From: SXXH01 sp041165735
Lineage (GTDB): Bacteria; Planctomycetota; UBA1135; GCA-002686595
Reading direction: 5' to 3'
NCBI GenBank assembly: GCA_046341775.1
Contig: JBKDQQ010000181.1
Span: 1 to 9,874, forward strand
Length of the DNA stretch: 9,874 nt
The translations under genes were made by a program, and so were the position numbers. This document shows positions 1 through 6,235 of the stretch, piece after piece. The notes beneath the pieces were generated by a model. It was not told the DNA's origin, did no database searches, and worked only from the letters and a program-made list of their open reading frames with translations. Each line of letters opens with the position of its first letter. Positions within the stretch are counted from its first letter, which is position 1.

Positions 1-97
1 CGGAGGGCAGCAATCCGCGGTCGCACCAACGCTTGAGGGAGGCTTCGCTGACGCCGATGGCCAAGGCGACTTGGCGGGGAGTGAGCTGGCTGCGCAT
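1..97 (-). CDS. MerR-like helix-turn-helix protein, N-terminal fragment (runs off left edge)
   Basis: The first 32 codons of a gene that leaves the window. Reading leftward from the ATG at 97-95 gives MRSQLTPRQVALAIGVSEAS followed by LKRWCDRGLLPS. This has the shape of a MerR/excisionase winged helix-turn-helix: a helix (TPRQVALAIG), a turn (VSE), a recognition helix (ASLKRWCDRG), then the start of the wing. The SLKRWCDRGLL form is one I associate with MerR-type regulators that carry a downstream sensor such as a cobalamin-binding domain, but that part lies outside the window, so only the DNA-binding role is supported. The gene is divergent from folE across a 393-bp gap. There is no convincing Shine-Dalgarno; an AAAGG lies about ten bases upstream. 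Longer plus-strand frames over this stretch are discarded because they resemble no protein. Confidence 0.7.
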   Translation of the reverse strand, partial: MRSQLTPRQVALAIGVSEASLKRWCDRGLLPS

Positions 98-274
98 GGG
101 ATGGGACCTTTGGATTGGCGATCGGGGTGGGAACGGAAGGCCGCGGCCGTGTCGGATGGCGAGGTCCTTTCGGACCGCCGCGACCGATTTGCACGGATCC
201 GCGCCACTCGGGTGTTCGCCGCGAGGTTCAGGGCCCGATGCAGGATTCCGCCCGTCGTCGCGCGGTTTCGCCGA

Positions 275-300
275 GGATCCCTGGCCTGGATCCCTGGCCT
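275..300. repeat. Perfect 13-bp tandem duplication
   Basis: The unit GGATCCCTGGCCT occurs twice, head to tail and without mismatch, at 275-287 and 288-300. It lies in the gene-free region upstream of folE. It could be a recent slippage duplication or a pair of in-phase protein-binding sites. I see no further copies in the window. Confidence 0.9.
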
Positions 301-476
301 AGCGCGAGGACCGCAAAGACGCCGCCTCCTTCCCGCGCGCATCCGATCGCGGCATCGGCCGCGTAAGCGATCTGCGGAGGTCGAACGCCGGTTTGGCCCC
401 ACGAGCCGAGCGGCGTCCCCCTGGAATGGGGCGAGTCGCGCGCCGCAAGCACGGGTGCTCGGCGCCCAGTCCAATC

Positions 477-483
477 GAGGAGG
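477..483 (+). promoter_or_regulatory. Strong Shine-Dalgarno that decides the folE start
   Basis: GAGGAGG at 477-483 sits seven bases before the ATG at 491. It is the best anti-16S match in the window and identifies 491 as the true start, even though the same frame is open far upstream. Most other genes here lack a comparable site. Confidence 0.85.
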
Positions 484-490
484 CCACACG

Positions 491-1150
491 ATGATCGCGA
501 TCCGCAACGCCCACGCCGGCTGCCACCACGATGGCACGGATGATCCGCGCGACCATGGAATGCAGGAGCAAGCCTGCGCGCCCATGGTCGATCTGCCGCG
601 CGCCGAACGCGCGGTGCGCGAACTCCTGCTCGCCCTCGGCGAGGACCCCGAGCGCGAAGGACTGCAGGACACGCCGCGCCGCGTGGCCAAGATGTACTCC
701 GAAGTCTTCGCGGGTCGCGCGCAGGATCCCGCGCTGCACCTCGCGCGCACCTTCGAGATCGGCGACAGCGGCGTCGTGCTGCTCAAGGACATCCGCTTCG
801 CGAGCATGTGCGAGCACCACCTGCTGCCCTTCATCGGTCGCGCGCATGTCGCCTACCTGCCCAAGGGGCGCGTCGTCGGCTTGTCCAAGCTCGCGCGCGT
901 CGTCGAGGTGTACGCGCGTCGTCCGCAGGTCCAGGAACGGATGACCACGCAGATCGCCGAGGCGCTCGCCCGCCACGTCGACGCCGACGCGGTGCTGGTG
1001 CTCGTGGAAGCGCAGCACTACTGCATGAAGATGCGGGGCACCAACCAACCGGGCAGCACGATGGTCACGATGGCCGCGCTGGGACGTTGGGAGCACGACC
1101 ACGAGGCGCGCCGCGAGGTGCTGTCTTTGGTCAAGGGCCAGATGGCCTGA
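491..1150 (+). CDS. folE: GTP cyclohydrolase I (type IA)
   Basis: A cytoplasmic enzyme that converts GTP to 7,8-dihydroneopterin triphosphate, the first step towards tetrahydrofolate and other pterins. The product is 219 aa, normal for the family. Residues 34-70 carry the typical start of the fold (GEDPEREGLQDTPRRVAKMY). The active-site segment ASMCEHHLLPFIG supplies zinc ligands Cys107 and His110, and EAQHYCMKMRG supplies the third, Cys178. QVQERMT at about 146-152 matches the conserved RLQVQERLT block. The C-terminal block reads TNQPGSTMVTMAALG rather than the commoner VxKPGSxTVTSA, a conservative variant. About 33 N-terminal residues rich in His, Asp and Cys precede the core and look disordered. 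The start is fixed by the GAGGAGG site. No other folate gene is adjacent. Confidence 0.96.
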   Translation: MIAIRNAHAGCHHDGTDDPRDHGMQEQACAPMVDLPRAERAVRELLLALGEDPEREGLQDTPRRVAKMYSEVFAGRAQDPALHLARTFEIGDSGVVLLKDIRFASMCEHHLLPFIGRAHVAYLPKGRVVGLSKLARVVEVYARRPQVQERMTTQIAEALARHVDADAVLVLVEAQHYCMKMRGTNQPGSTMVTMAALGRWEHDHEARREVLSLVKGQMA

Positions 1151-1242
1151 TGGCCCGGGCCGGGGCGCGCGCGTCCGGTGGCCGCGCGTCGGGCTCCCCG
1201 GCGCACGGCGCATCCGGCGCTGGCGGGACGGGCGGGCGCTGC

Positions 1243-1248
1243 TAGACT
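1243..1248 (+). promoter_or_regulatory. Possible -10 element (TAGACT) ahead of the 155-aa gene
   Basis: GCTAGACT at 1241-1248 resembles an extended -10 hexamer and lies 30 bases before the ATG at 1279. The -35 side is poor (TGGCGG at 1221-1226, spacer 16). The same GCTAGNNT pattern occurs just upstream of the fpg and pgeF starts, which raises its credibility. A short hairpin (CTTCG-CCA-CGAAG, 1256-1268) lies between it and the start codon. Confidence 0.35.
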
Positions 1249-1278
1249 GCTCGCCCTTCGCCACGAAGACGCCCGACC

Positions 1279-1746
1279 ATGCACGCCCTCCACTACCTCA
1301 AGAACCTCCCCGCCGAACGCTTCGTAGAGATCTACTCCGGGCTGGAGGTCGAGGGGTACGGGCCGCTGGACCGCGAGGTGGCGCAGTCGCTCAAGTTCCG
1401 CCCGCAGGCGATCGGCAAGCTGCCCATGGCCCAGCGCGCCAAGCGCGCCAAGCAGATCATCGAGAAGAGCGCCAACGAGGAGCTCGCCTACGAGATCCTC
1501 GGCGCGTGGCTCCTGCGCCACAAGAAGGCGCTGGTCACGGGCTTCCTCGACGCCACGGGCGTGGCGCACCAGGACGGCATGATCGAGGACATCGGCGGCG
1601 TGCAGCCCGACGCCGCCAAGGTGGCCGACGCCGTCGCCGTGCTCGACCAGAGCTTCGGCAAGGACCCGACGACGATGTACCTCGTCTTGTGCAAGGCCAT
1701 GTGGCCGGACAACGCCGGAGTGTCCGCCGCGCTCGCCGCGCGTTGA
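1279..1746 (+). CDS. Unrecognised 155-aa helical protein
   Basis: I do not recognise this family. The translation looks like a real protein: balanced composition, GC-rich third positions and regular amphipathic segments. It has no signal peptide or membrane segment, so it is probably cytoplasmic. Residues 1-40 (MHALHYLKNLPAERFVEIYS onwards) and a basic stretch MAQRAKRAKQIIEKS look helical. The middle carries LLRHKKALVTGFLDATGVAH followed by an acidic QDGMIEDIGG. The only Cys is near the C-terminus (VLCKAMWP), with no metal or nucleotide motif. It follows folE in the same direction after 128 bp with a possible promoter of its own, so co-transcription is uncertain. It converges with fpg, leaving only 33 bp between the two stop codons. 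No clear Shine-Dalgarno is present. Confidence 0.8.
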   Translation: MHALHYLKNLPAERFVEIYSGLEVEGYGPLDREVAQSLKFRPQAIGKLPMAQRAKRAKQIIEKSANEELAYEILGAWLLRHKKALVTGFLDATGVAHQDGMIEDIGGVQPDAAKVADAVAVLDQSFGKDPTTMYLVLCKAMWPDNAGVSAALAAR

Positions 1747-1770
1747 GCGCCGGATGCGCGCCGCACGCGC

Positions 1771-1801
1771 GCGCCGCTGTCACTTTTTCTTGACAGCGCG
1801 C
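1771..1801. terminator. Hairpin between convergent genes, possible bidirectional terminator
   Basis: CGCTGTCA (1775-1782) and TGACAGCG (1791-1798) form a perfect 8-bp stem around an 8-base T-rich loop (CTTTTTCT). Skipping C1774 allows three more GC pairs. The structure includes the stop codon of fpg and its last Lys codons, and lies 28 bases after the stop of the 155-aa gene. The T run is in the loop rather than after the stem, so it is not a canonical intrinsic terminator in either direction. Its position between convergent genes is the main support for that role. Confidence 0.5.
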
Positions 1802-2637
1802 CCGCGCGGCGCGGGCTGGCAGCGCGGGCACGCGTGCGTGCCGCGCTGGCCGACGACGAACTTCCGGATGGAGGCGCCGCAGGCGCGGCACGGCTCCCCC
1901 TCGCGCCCGTAGACCAGGAACTGGTCCTGGTACGAGCCTGGATTGCCCTCGGGCGTGCGGTAGAAGGCGTCGAACGAGCTGCCCTCGCGCTCGATCGCCG
2001 CGGAGAGCACGCGCTTGATGGCGGCCGCCAGGCGCTCCGCCTGCTCGCGCGTCGTGCGCGCGCTGTCCGCCAGGGGGTGCAGGCCCACGGCATGCAGCGA
2101 CTCGTCGACGTAGATGTTGCCCAGCCCGGCGAGGAAGGACTGGTCGAGCAGCAGGGGCTTCAAGGCCCGGCGCCGCGCGAGCAGCGCCGCATGCAGCCAG
2201 GCGCCGTCGAACTCGTCCGAGAGCGGCTCGGGCCCGAGCTCGTCGAATTCCGCCGGGCGCGCGGCGCGCGCGTGGACGCGCCCGAACTTGCGCACGTCGA
2301 GGAACCACAGGGCGCGTCCGTCGTCGAGGTGCAGCGCCACCTTCCACCAGCGCGGCGGCGGCGCGTCGGAGGGCTCCACCACGAGGCGGCCGGTCATGCG
2401 CAGGTGCACCAGGATGTGGCGGGCCGCGCCCTTCGAGCCGCCCTCGAGGTCGAACACGATCCACTTCGCGCGGCGCCACGCGCGCACGATGCGCGCGCCG
2501 CGCACCGCGCGCGCGAAGGCCTTGGCGTCGCCCCCGACGGTGCGCGGCCACGTGGCGTCGACGCGTTCGATGGCGCGGCCGACCACGTGCGGCCGCACGA
2601 GGCGCATCGTCGTCTCCACCTCGGGCAGTTCGGGCAT
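1780..2637 (-). CDS. mutM: Formamidopyrimidine-DNA glycosylase (8-oxoguanine repair)
   Basis: A base-excision repair enzyme (Fpg/MutM) that removes 8-oxoguanine and formamidopyrimidines and nicks the DNA by beta,delta-elimination. The product is 285 aa against about 270 in E. coli. The start MPELPEVETT is diagnostic: Pro2 is the catalytic nucleophile and Glu3 its partner. Lys58 (RRAKW), the void-filling Met81 (HLRMTG), and Arg116 and Phe118 (DVRKFG) match known functional positions. The helix-two-turn-helix includes LLLDQSFLAGLGNIYVDE (residues 162-179). The C-terminal zinc finger uses Cys250, Cys253, Cys270 and Cys273, with Arg265 in the conserved GQRGTH hairpin. A basic tail (RGRAVKKK) follows. 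The start is fixed by the need for Pro2; longer upstream frames are not homologous. There is no Shine-Dalgarno, and a TAGCTT hexamer ends seven bases before the ATG. Confidence 0.97.
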   Translation of the reverse strand: MPELPEVETTMRLVRPHVVGRAIERVDATWPRTVGGDAKAFARAVRGARIVRAWRRAKWIVFDLEGGSKGAARHILVHLRMTGRLVVEPSDAPPPRWWKVALHLDDGRALWFLDVRKFGRVHARAARPAEFDELGPEPLSDEFDGAWLHAALLARRRALKPLLLDQSFLAGLGNIYVDESLHAVGLHPLADSARTTREQAERLAAAIKRVLSAAIEREGSSFDAFYRTPEGNPGSYQDQFLVYGREGEPCRACGASIRKFVVGQRGTHACPRCQPAPRGRAVKKK

Positions 2638-2644
2638 GCTGGAC

Positions 2645-2650
2645 AAGCTA
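2645..2650 (-). promoter_or_regulatory. Possible -10 element (TAGCTT) of fpg, nearly leaderless
   Basis: On the minus strand GCTAGCTT (2652-2645) leaves seven bases before the fpg ATG at 2637. If it is a -10 element, transcription would begin at or next to the start codon, which would fit the absent Shine-Dalgarno. No good -35 hexamer is visible at 16-18 bp spacing. Confidence 0.35.
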
Positions 2651-2794
2651 GCGCACGCGCGGCCGTCGCGGAGCCCTCGGCGGGATGGCGCTGCGCCGTT
2701 CGGCGGCGTTCCGCGCATGCGCGCCCGCCAAGGCGCGCTCCGCCAGCGGTTCCGCGCCCGCGTTCGCGCGCGTCCTGTCCCCCCTCGCGCGCGG

Positions 2795-3466
2795 TCAGAA
2801 CCGCTCGATGGCCGCGTACTGCTGCGGACCCCGGCCCTCGCGCCGGTAGCTGCGGTACAGGTGCCGGCCTTGCGCGTCCACGGCGCAGCGCGTGCACGGC
2901 GCCAGCACATCGACGCGCTCCACGCCCAGCACGCGCAACTGCCACGCGTTCACGGCGGCGAGGTCGAGTCGCCGGTGCGCCGGCACGGCCACGCCCGGCC
3001 CCGCCTCGGCGAACTCGCGCGCGTAGTCGGCGGCGAGGTCTTCGCCCACTTCGTAGCAGCACTTGCCGATGACCGGACCAATGGCGGCCACGAAGCGCCC
3101 GAGCTGCTCGCCCTCCGCGCGCAATCGCGACAGCAGCGCCTGGACGATGCGCGCCTTGGTGCCGCGCCAACCCGCATGCACGGCCGCGACCAGTTCGCCG
3201 TCCTCGCGGGCCAGCAGGATCGGCGTGCAATCGGCGCCGATGACGGCGATTGGCCGGCCCGGGACCCGCGTCCACAGCGCATCGCAGTCGCCGGCTTCCT
3301 GCCGCGCGGCGACGACCTCGACGGCGTGCGCGCCGTGCACCTGCTTCCAGCGCGGGAACTCGGACGGCCAGCGCGGCGCGAACGGCGCGGGCACGGCCTC
3401 CTCCGCGCCGCCGAAGCCATGCAGCACGCCCGGCACGGCGGCGAGGAGCGGGCTCGACAGGTGCAT
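2795..3466 (-). CDS. pgeF: YfiH/PgeF (DUF152, LACC1-like) multicopper-oxidase-fold enzyme
   Basis: A member of the YfiH/LACC1 family. Members have been described as polyphenol oxidases, as purine nucleoside phosphorylase/adenosine deaminase enzymes, and in E. coli as a peptidoglycan editing factor; the sequence does not discriminate. The product is 223 aa, slightly shorter than the usual 240-270. The three metal/active-site positions are present: His44 in WKQVHG, Cys80 in GADCTPILL and His97 in AVHAGWRGT. AAIGPVIGKCCYEVG, APCTRC (Cys191, Cys194) and SYRREGRGPQQYAAI complete the family pattern. I chose the ATG at 3466; a TTG 12 codons upstream is in frame but would overlap the likely promoter. 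It lies 45 bp downstream of the ABC ATPase in the same direction, so read-through is possible, but it seems to have its own promoter. Confidence 0.93.
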   Translation of the reverse strand: MHLSSPLLAAVPGVLHGFGGAEEAVPAPFAPRWPSEFPRWKQVHGAHAVEVVAARQEAGDCDALWTRVPGRPIAVIGADCTPILLAREDGELVAAVHAGWRGTKARIVQALLSRLRAEGEQLGRFVAAIGPVIGKCCYEVGEDLAADYAREFAEAGPGVAVPAHRRLDLAAVNAWQLRVLGVERVDVLAPCTRCAVDAQGRHLYRSYRREGRGPQQYAAIERF

Positions 3467-3474
3467 GGTCCGGC

Positions 3475-3502
3475 ACTCTAGCGCCCCGCGCTCGCCCGGC
3501 AA
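3475..3502 (-). promoter_or_regulatory. Candidate leaderless promoter of pgeF
   Basis: On the minus strand TTGCCG (3502-3497), a 16-base spacer and TAGAGT (3480-3475) match four of six positions in each hexamer of the housekeeping consensus. The -10 ends eight bases before the ATG at 3466, which predicts a leaderless transcript. No Shine-Dalgarno is present. Confidence 0.45.
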
Positions 3503-3511
3503 GGCGAGCGT

Positions 3512-4267
3512 TCAGCCGCCGACGCCCAAGAGTCGCAGGAGATGCGACTCCTTCTCCGCCCAGCCCGGCGTCGCGGAAGTGCGCGGGTGCGGCATGCCGA
3601 CCTCGACGATCTCCTGGATGCGGCCCGGCCTCGGGCTCATGACCACGATGCGATCGGCGAGTTGCAGCGCCTCCTCCACGTCGTGGGTCACGAAGAGGAT
3701 CGTCATCCCGCCCCGCTTCCACAGCCGGTGGATCTCGCCGCGCAGCTGCAGGCGCGTCAGGGAATCGAGCGCTCCCAACGGCTCGTCCATGTAGACGATG
3801 TCCGGCGACACGGCCAAGGCGCGCGCGACCGCCACTCGTTGGCGCATGCCGCCCGACAACTGGTCCGGGAAGCTCTTCTCGAAGCCCTTCAACCCCACCA
3901 GCTCGATGTGCTGCGCGACGATGCGCTCCTGCTCGGCCTTGGGCAGGTCGCGCAGCCCGAGCGCGATGTTGTCCCACACCGAAGCCCACGGGAAGATCCC
4001 GTACTCCTGGAAGACGAACACGCGCCGCGGATCGGGCCCCGCGACCGGCAGGCCGTCGATCTCGATGCTGCCGCCGCTCGGCGCCTCGAAGCCGCCGATC
4101 AGGTTCATCAAGGTCGACTTGCCGCAACCCGAGGGGCCCAGCAGGCACACGAACTCGCCCGCGCGCACCTCGAGGTCGACGGGCGCCAGGGCCTCGACGC
4201 GCTGCTCGCCGCGCAGGAAGGTCTTCGAGGCCCCGCGCACGCGGATCTTCGGCGTGGATTCCTTCAT
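3512..4267 (-). CDS. ABC transporter ATP-binding protein, NitT/TauT (nitrate/sulfonate/taurine) type
   Basis: The ATPase that powers the importer encoded by the next two genes; it sits on the cytoplasmic face of the membrane. It has 251 aa, the usual length for SsuB/TauB/NrtD-type proteins. Every ATPase motif is intact: Walker A GPSGCGKST (44-52), Q-loop VFQEYGIFPW (Gln87), signature LSGGMRQR (137-144), Walker B IVYMDEP (157-163), D-loop GALDSL and switch His195 in LFVTHDVEEA. The IFPW after the Q-loop and the TRLQLRGEIHRLW block are typical of this subfamily. Its ATG overlaps the permease stop as ATGA, so translation is probably coupled; there is no independent Shine-Dalgarno. It carries no C-terminal regulatory domain. 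Substrate cannot be predicted from the ATPase. Confidence 0.95.
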   Translation of the reverse strand: MKESTPKIRVRGASKTFLRGEQRVEALAPVDLEVRAGEFVCLLGPSGCGKSTLMNLIGGFEAPSGGSIEIDGLPVAGPDPRRVFVFQEYGIFPWASVWDNIALGLRDLPKAEQERIVAQHIELVGLKGFEKSFPDQLSGGMRQRVAVARALAVSPDIVYMDEPLGALDSLTRLQLRGEIHRLWKRGGMTILFVTHDVEEALQLADRIVVMSPRPGRIQEIVEVGMPHPRTSATPGWAEKESHLLRLLGVGG

Positions 4268-5139
4268 TGCTGGTTGCGGAAGCCCCAGCGGACTTCATCG
4301 AGGCGCTCGAGTCGGCGCACGGCCCAGTCGAGTCCGATGCCGATCAACCCGATGGCGATCATCGCCGCCACGACGAGGTCGTAGCGGTTGCCCATGTTGC
4401 GCGCGTCGATGACGAGGAAGCCCAGGCCCGAGTTGACGGCGTTCATCTCGGCCGCGACGACGACGAGCCACCCGACGCCGAGCGCGATGCGCAGGCTGGT
4501 CACGATCTGCGGCAACGCGGCCGGGAACACCACGCGCCGGAAGAGCTCGAAGCCCGACAGGCCGAAGTTCTGCGCGGAGCGCACGTAGACCAGGGGGATC
4601 GACTGCACCGCGGTCATCGTGCCGGTCACGATCGGGAAGAACGCGCCGAGGAAGATGATGAAGATCGCCGCCTCGTCCTGGATGCCGAACGACAGGACCG
4701 CGATGGGGATCCAAGCGAGGGGCGAGATCGGGCGGAGGCCCTGCACCAGTGGATTGATGGCGAGGAACACGCTGCGACGCCAGCCAGCCCACAAGCCCAG
4801 CGGGATTCCGATGAAGGCCGCCAGCGCGAAGCCCGACAGGACCCTGAACAGGCTCGCCATCGCGTAACGCGCCAGACGGCCGTCGCTGGCGAGTTCCACC
4901 ATGGCGGGCAAGGTGTCCCACGGCGTCGGGAAGATGCGGATCAGCCGCGTCTCGATCGCGCCGTCGGCCTGCGTGGAGCGCAGCTCGTACTCGGTGGCGA
5001 CCGAGTACATGTGCCACGCCGCCAGCAGCGCCAAGGCCGTGCAGGAGGGCAGCAGCAGCGCCTGCGCGCGTTGGCTGAAGCGGGTGGCCCAGACGCCGAC
5101 GAGCACGGCGAGGATCAGGACCACGACGGGCGCGATCAT
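4264..5139 (-). CDS. ABC transporter permease, NitT/TauT (SsuC/TauC) type
   Basis: The inner-membrane channel of the importer, 291 aa. Hydrophobic segments lie roughly at residues 3-17, 29-46, 98-120, 142-172, 215-232 and 254-272. Between the second and third is a polar 50-residue stretch (WHMYSVATEYELRSTQADG onwards) that should face the periplasm. The EAA coupling loop that contacts the ATPase is clear at about 193-222: GLSGFELFRRVVFPAALPQI, with the conserved Gly about nine residues before RIALG. The ending (SGLGFLVIDARNMGNRYDLV, then a basic DWAVRRLERLDE tail) is typical of SsuC/TauC/NrtB permeases. It starts 13 bp after the receptor stop and overlaps the ATPase start by four bases, so the three genes form an operon. 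A weak GAGG lies 11 bases before the ATG. Confidence 0.94.
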   Translation of the reverse strand: MIAPVVVLILAVLVGVWATRFSQRAQALLLPSCTALALLAAWHMYSVATEYELRSTQADGAIETRLIRIFPTPWDTLPAMVELASDGRLARYAMASLFRVLSGFALAAFIGIPLGLWAGWRRSVFLAINPLVQGLRPISPLAWIPIAVLSFGIQDEAAIFIIFLGAFFPIVTGTMTAVQSIPLVYVRSAQNFGLSGFELFRRVVFPAALPQIVTSLRIALGVGWLVVVAAEMNAVNSGLGFLVIDARNMGNRYDLVVAAMIAIGLIGIGLDWAVRRLERLDEVRWGFRNQQ

Positions 5140-5152
5140 GCGTCGAGCCGCC

Positions 5153-6235
5153 TCACTTGGCCGCCGAGACCGGCGGCGGAGGGAAGGCGATCAGGGGACG
5201 GGGCTCGCGCATCGCTCGCGAGAAGCTGGTGTCGCAGTACTCCTCGAAGCGCATGCGGCGGCCGATGACCCCGGTCTCCACGGCGAGGTCCATGATCTCG
5301 TCGAAGGTCTCGCGCGGCGGCACCAGGTTCTTGTACGACACGCGACCGGGGTTGAGAAGCACGTGCTCGAGCAGCTTGGGGTCCTGGTTGTAGAAGAGCT
5401 TGCCGACCACCTCCGCGGCGCGCTTCCTGTGGGCGAGGCTGTTTTCCTCCTCGTCCAGCCACGCGCCCGAGTCGCCGATGCCCTGCACCAGCTCCTGCAC
5501 CAGCGCGCGACGCTCGTCGACCACCTCCTGCCGCACGACGAGCACGCACGAGATGAAGTCCGGCCAGAGATCCTTCATGAAGTGCAGGATGCGTCCGTAG
5601 CCGCCGAGTTCCGCCTTGGCGTTGTGCGGCTCGCCGACGATGTAGCCCTCGATGGAGCGCGCCGCGAGCGCGCTCGCCATGTCGGGTGGCGCCATCTCGA
5701 CCAGTTCGATCGCATCGAGCGCCATGCCGCGCTCCTTCATCATGCGCTTCATCAGCAAATGCTGGTTGGAGAAGCGGCTGGGGATGGCGACGCGCCGGCC
5801 GGCCAGATCCTTGAACTCCCGGACGGTCGAGTCCTTCGCCACGGTCAACGCGCTGCCGTCGCGGTGTCCGAGGTAGACGATCTTCACCGGCACGCCGTCG
5901 GCGACCAGCTTCATCGCCAGCGGCGCGATCATGAAGGTGGCGTCGATCTTGCGTGCGATGAGCGCTTCCTTCATCGTCGGGAAGTCGCCGAAGCGCTGCG
6001 CCTGGAAGACCGTGCCGCTCGTGCTGTTTTCGGTGGCCCAACTGGTCACCGGGCAAGTCAGGTGTCATGTGACCGGCAGGAAGCCGACCATGAACCTCCC
6101 GCGGTCCGTCTCCTTGACTCCTTCCGCCGTCGAAGAGGCGCTCTCCATGTAGCGCGGGTTGTGGTTGAGCCGGCGGTTGAGCCACCACAGGCCCGCAAGG
6201 ACGACGAGGAAGCCGAGGAGGATGCGGAGTTTCAT
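5153..6235 (-). CDS. ABC importer substrate-binding protein with in-frame TGA at codon 57 (candidate selenoprotein)
   Basis: The solute receptor of the adjacent importer, in the NMT1/SsuA/NrtA-like periplasmic-binding fold. From the ATG at 6235 the frame runs 360 codons to the TGA at 5155-5153, interrupted once by TGA at 6067-6065. Residues 1-19 (MKLRILLGFLVVLAGLWWL) form a signal peptide or membrane anchor without a lipobox Cys. A linker follows, then the first strand GRFMVGFLPVT, codon 57 (TGA), and HLTCPVTSWATENS. Further blocks are FPTMKEALIARKIDATFMIA, GVPVKIVYLGHRDGS, LAGRRVAIPSRFSNQHLLMK and GYIVGEPHNAKAELG. The fold starts before the TGA and continues after it, so this is one protein. 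As I recall, relatives have Cys at this point (VTCHLTCPV), which favours selenocysteine and gives U57-x3-C61. If TGA instead terminates, the gene is broken or starts at GTG 6049 without a signal peptide. No Shine-Dalgarno is visible. Confidence 0.8.
6031..6067 (-). other. In-frame TGA codon with downstream SECIS-like hairpin sequence
   Basis: The TGA (6067-6065) is followed on the minus strand by sequence able to form either of two mutually exclusive hairpins. One is CGGTG (6051-6047) with CACCG (6035-6031), plus an upper CC/GG pair capping the loop AGTT; its loop G is 22 bases past the TGA. The other is GCCC with GGGC (6054-6051 and 6039-6036), extended by two G-U wobbles to a loop TGACCAG; its loop G is 17 bases past the TGA. 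Bacterial SECIS elements lie just after the UGA, within the coding region, with a G among the first loop bases, so the spacing fits both. The stems are short, and GC-rich DNA forms such hairpins by chance. Confidence 0.45.

Larger units (their letters stand above)
98..490. other. Gene-free divergent intergenic region between the MerR-like gene and folE
   Basis: No protein-like frame is visible here. The plus frame of folE is open leftward well beyond its start, but the upstream translation is arginine-rich and without family resemblance, as expected of chance open frames in GC-rich DNA. The stretch must hold the promoters of both flanking genes, but I see no confident -35/-10 pair. The only distinct structure is the 13-bp tandem duplication at 275-300. 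Confidence 0.6.

Noticed and set aside
71..490. N-terminal extension of folE in the same open frame
   Set aside because: The upstream translation is Arg/Pro-rich and unlike FolE, while the strong Shine-Dalgarno at 477-483 and the family length point to 491.
1256..1268. CTTCG-CCA-CGAAG hairpin as a riboswitch or terminator before the 155-aa gene
   Set aside because: A 5-bp stem with a 3-base loop is too small and isolated to assign a function.
3467..3502. Upstream TTG start for pgeF
   Set aside because: The ATG at 3466 fits family length better, and the extra codons overlap a plausible -35/-10 pair.
2394..4298. Minus-strand open frame of 634 codons across fpg, pgeF and the ABC ATPase
   Set aside because: It is out of frame with three recognisable genes on the same strand and gives low-complexity Arg/Ala-rich protein.
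5153..6049. Substrate-binding protein starting at GTG 6049, after the TGA
   Set aside because: It would remove the export signal and the first strand of the fold, both encoded in frame just upstream; continuity across the TGA argues for one longer protein.
6030..6080. Frameshift as the cause of the interrupted receptor gene
   Set aside because: Both halves are in the same frame and the distance between the starts is a multiple of three; only a single stop codon separates them.
5153..6235. Genome-wide reassignment of TGA to an amino acid
   Set aside because: TGA ends every complete gene in the window, including this one, so the TGA at codon 57 would have to be a site-specific event.
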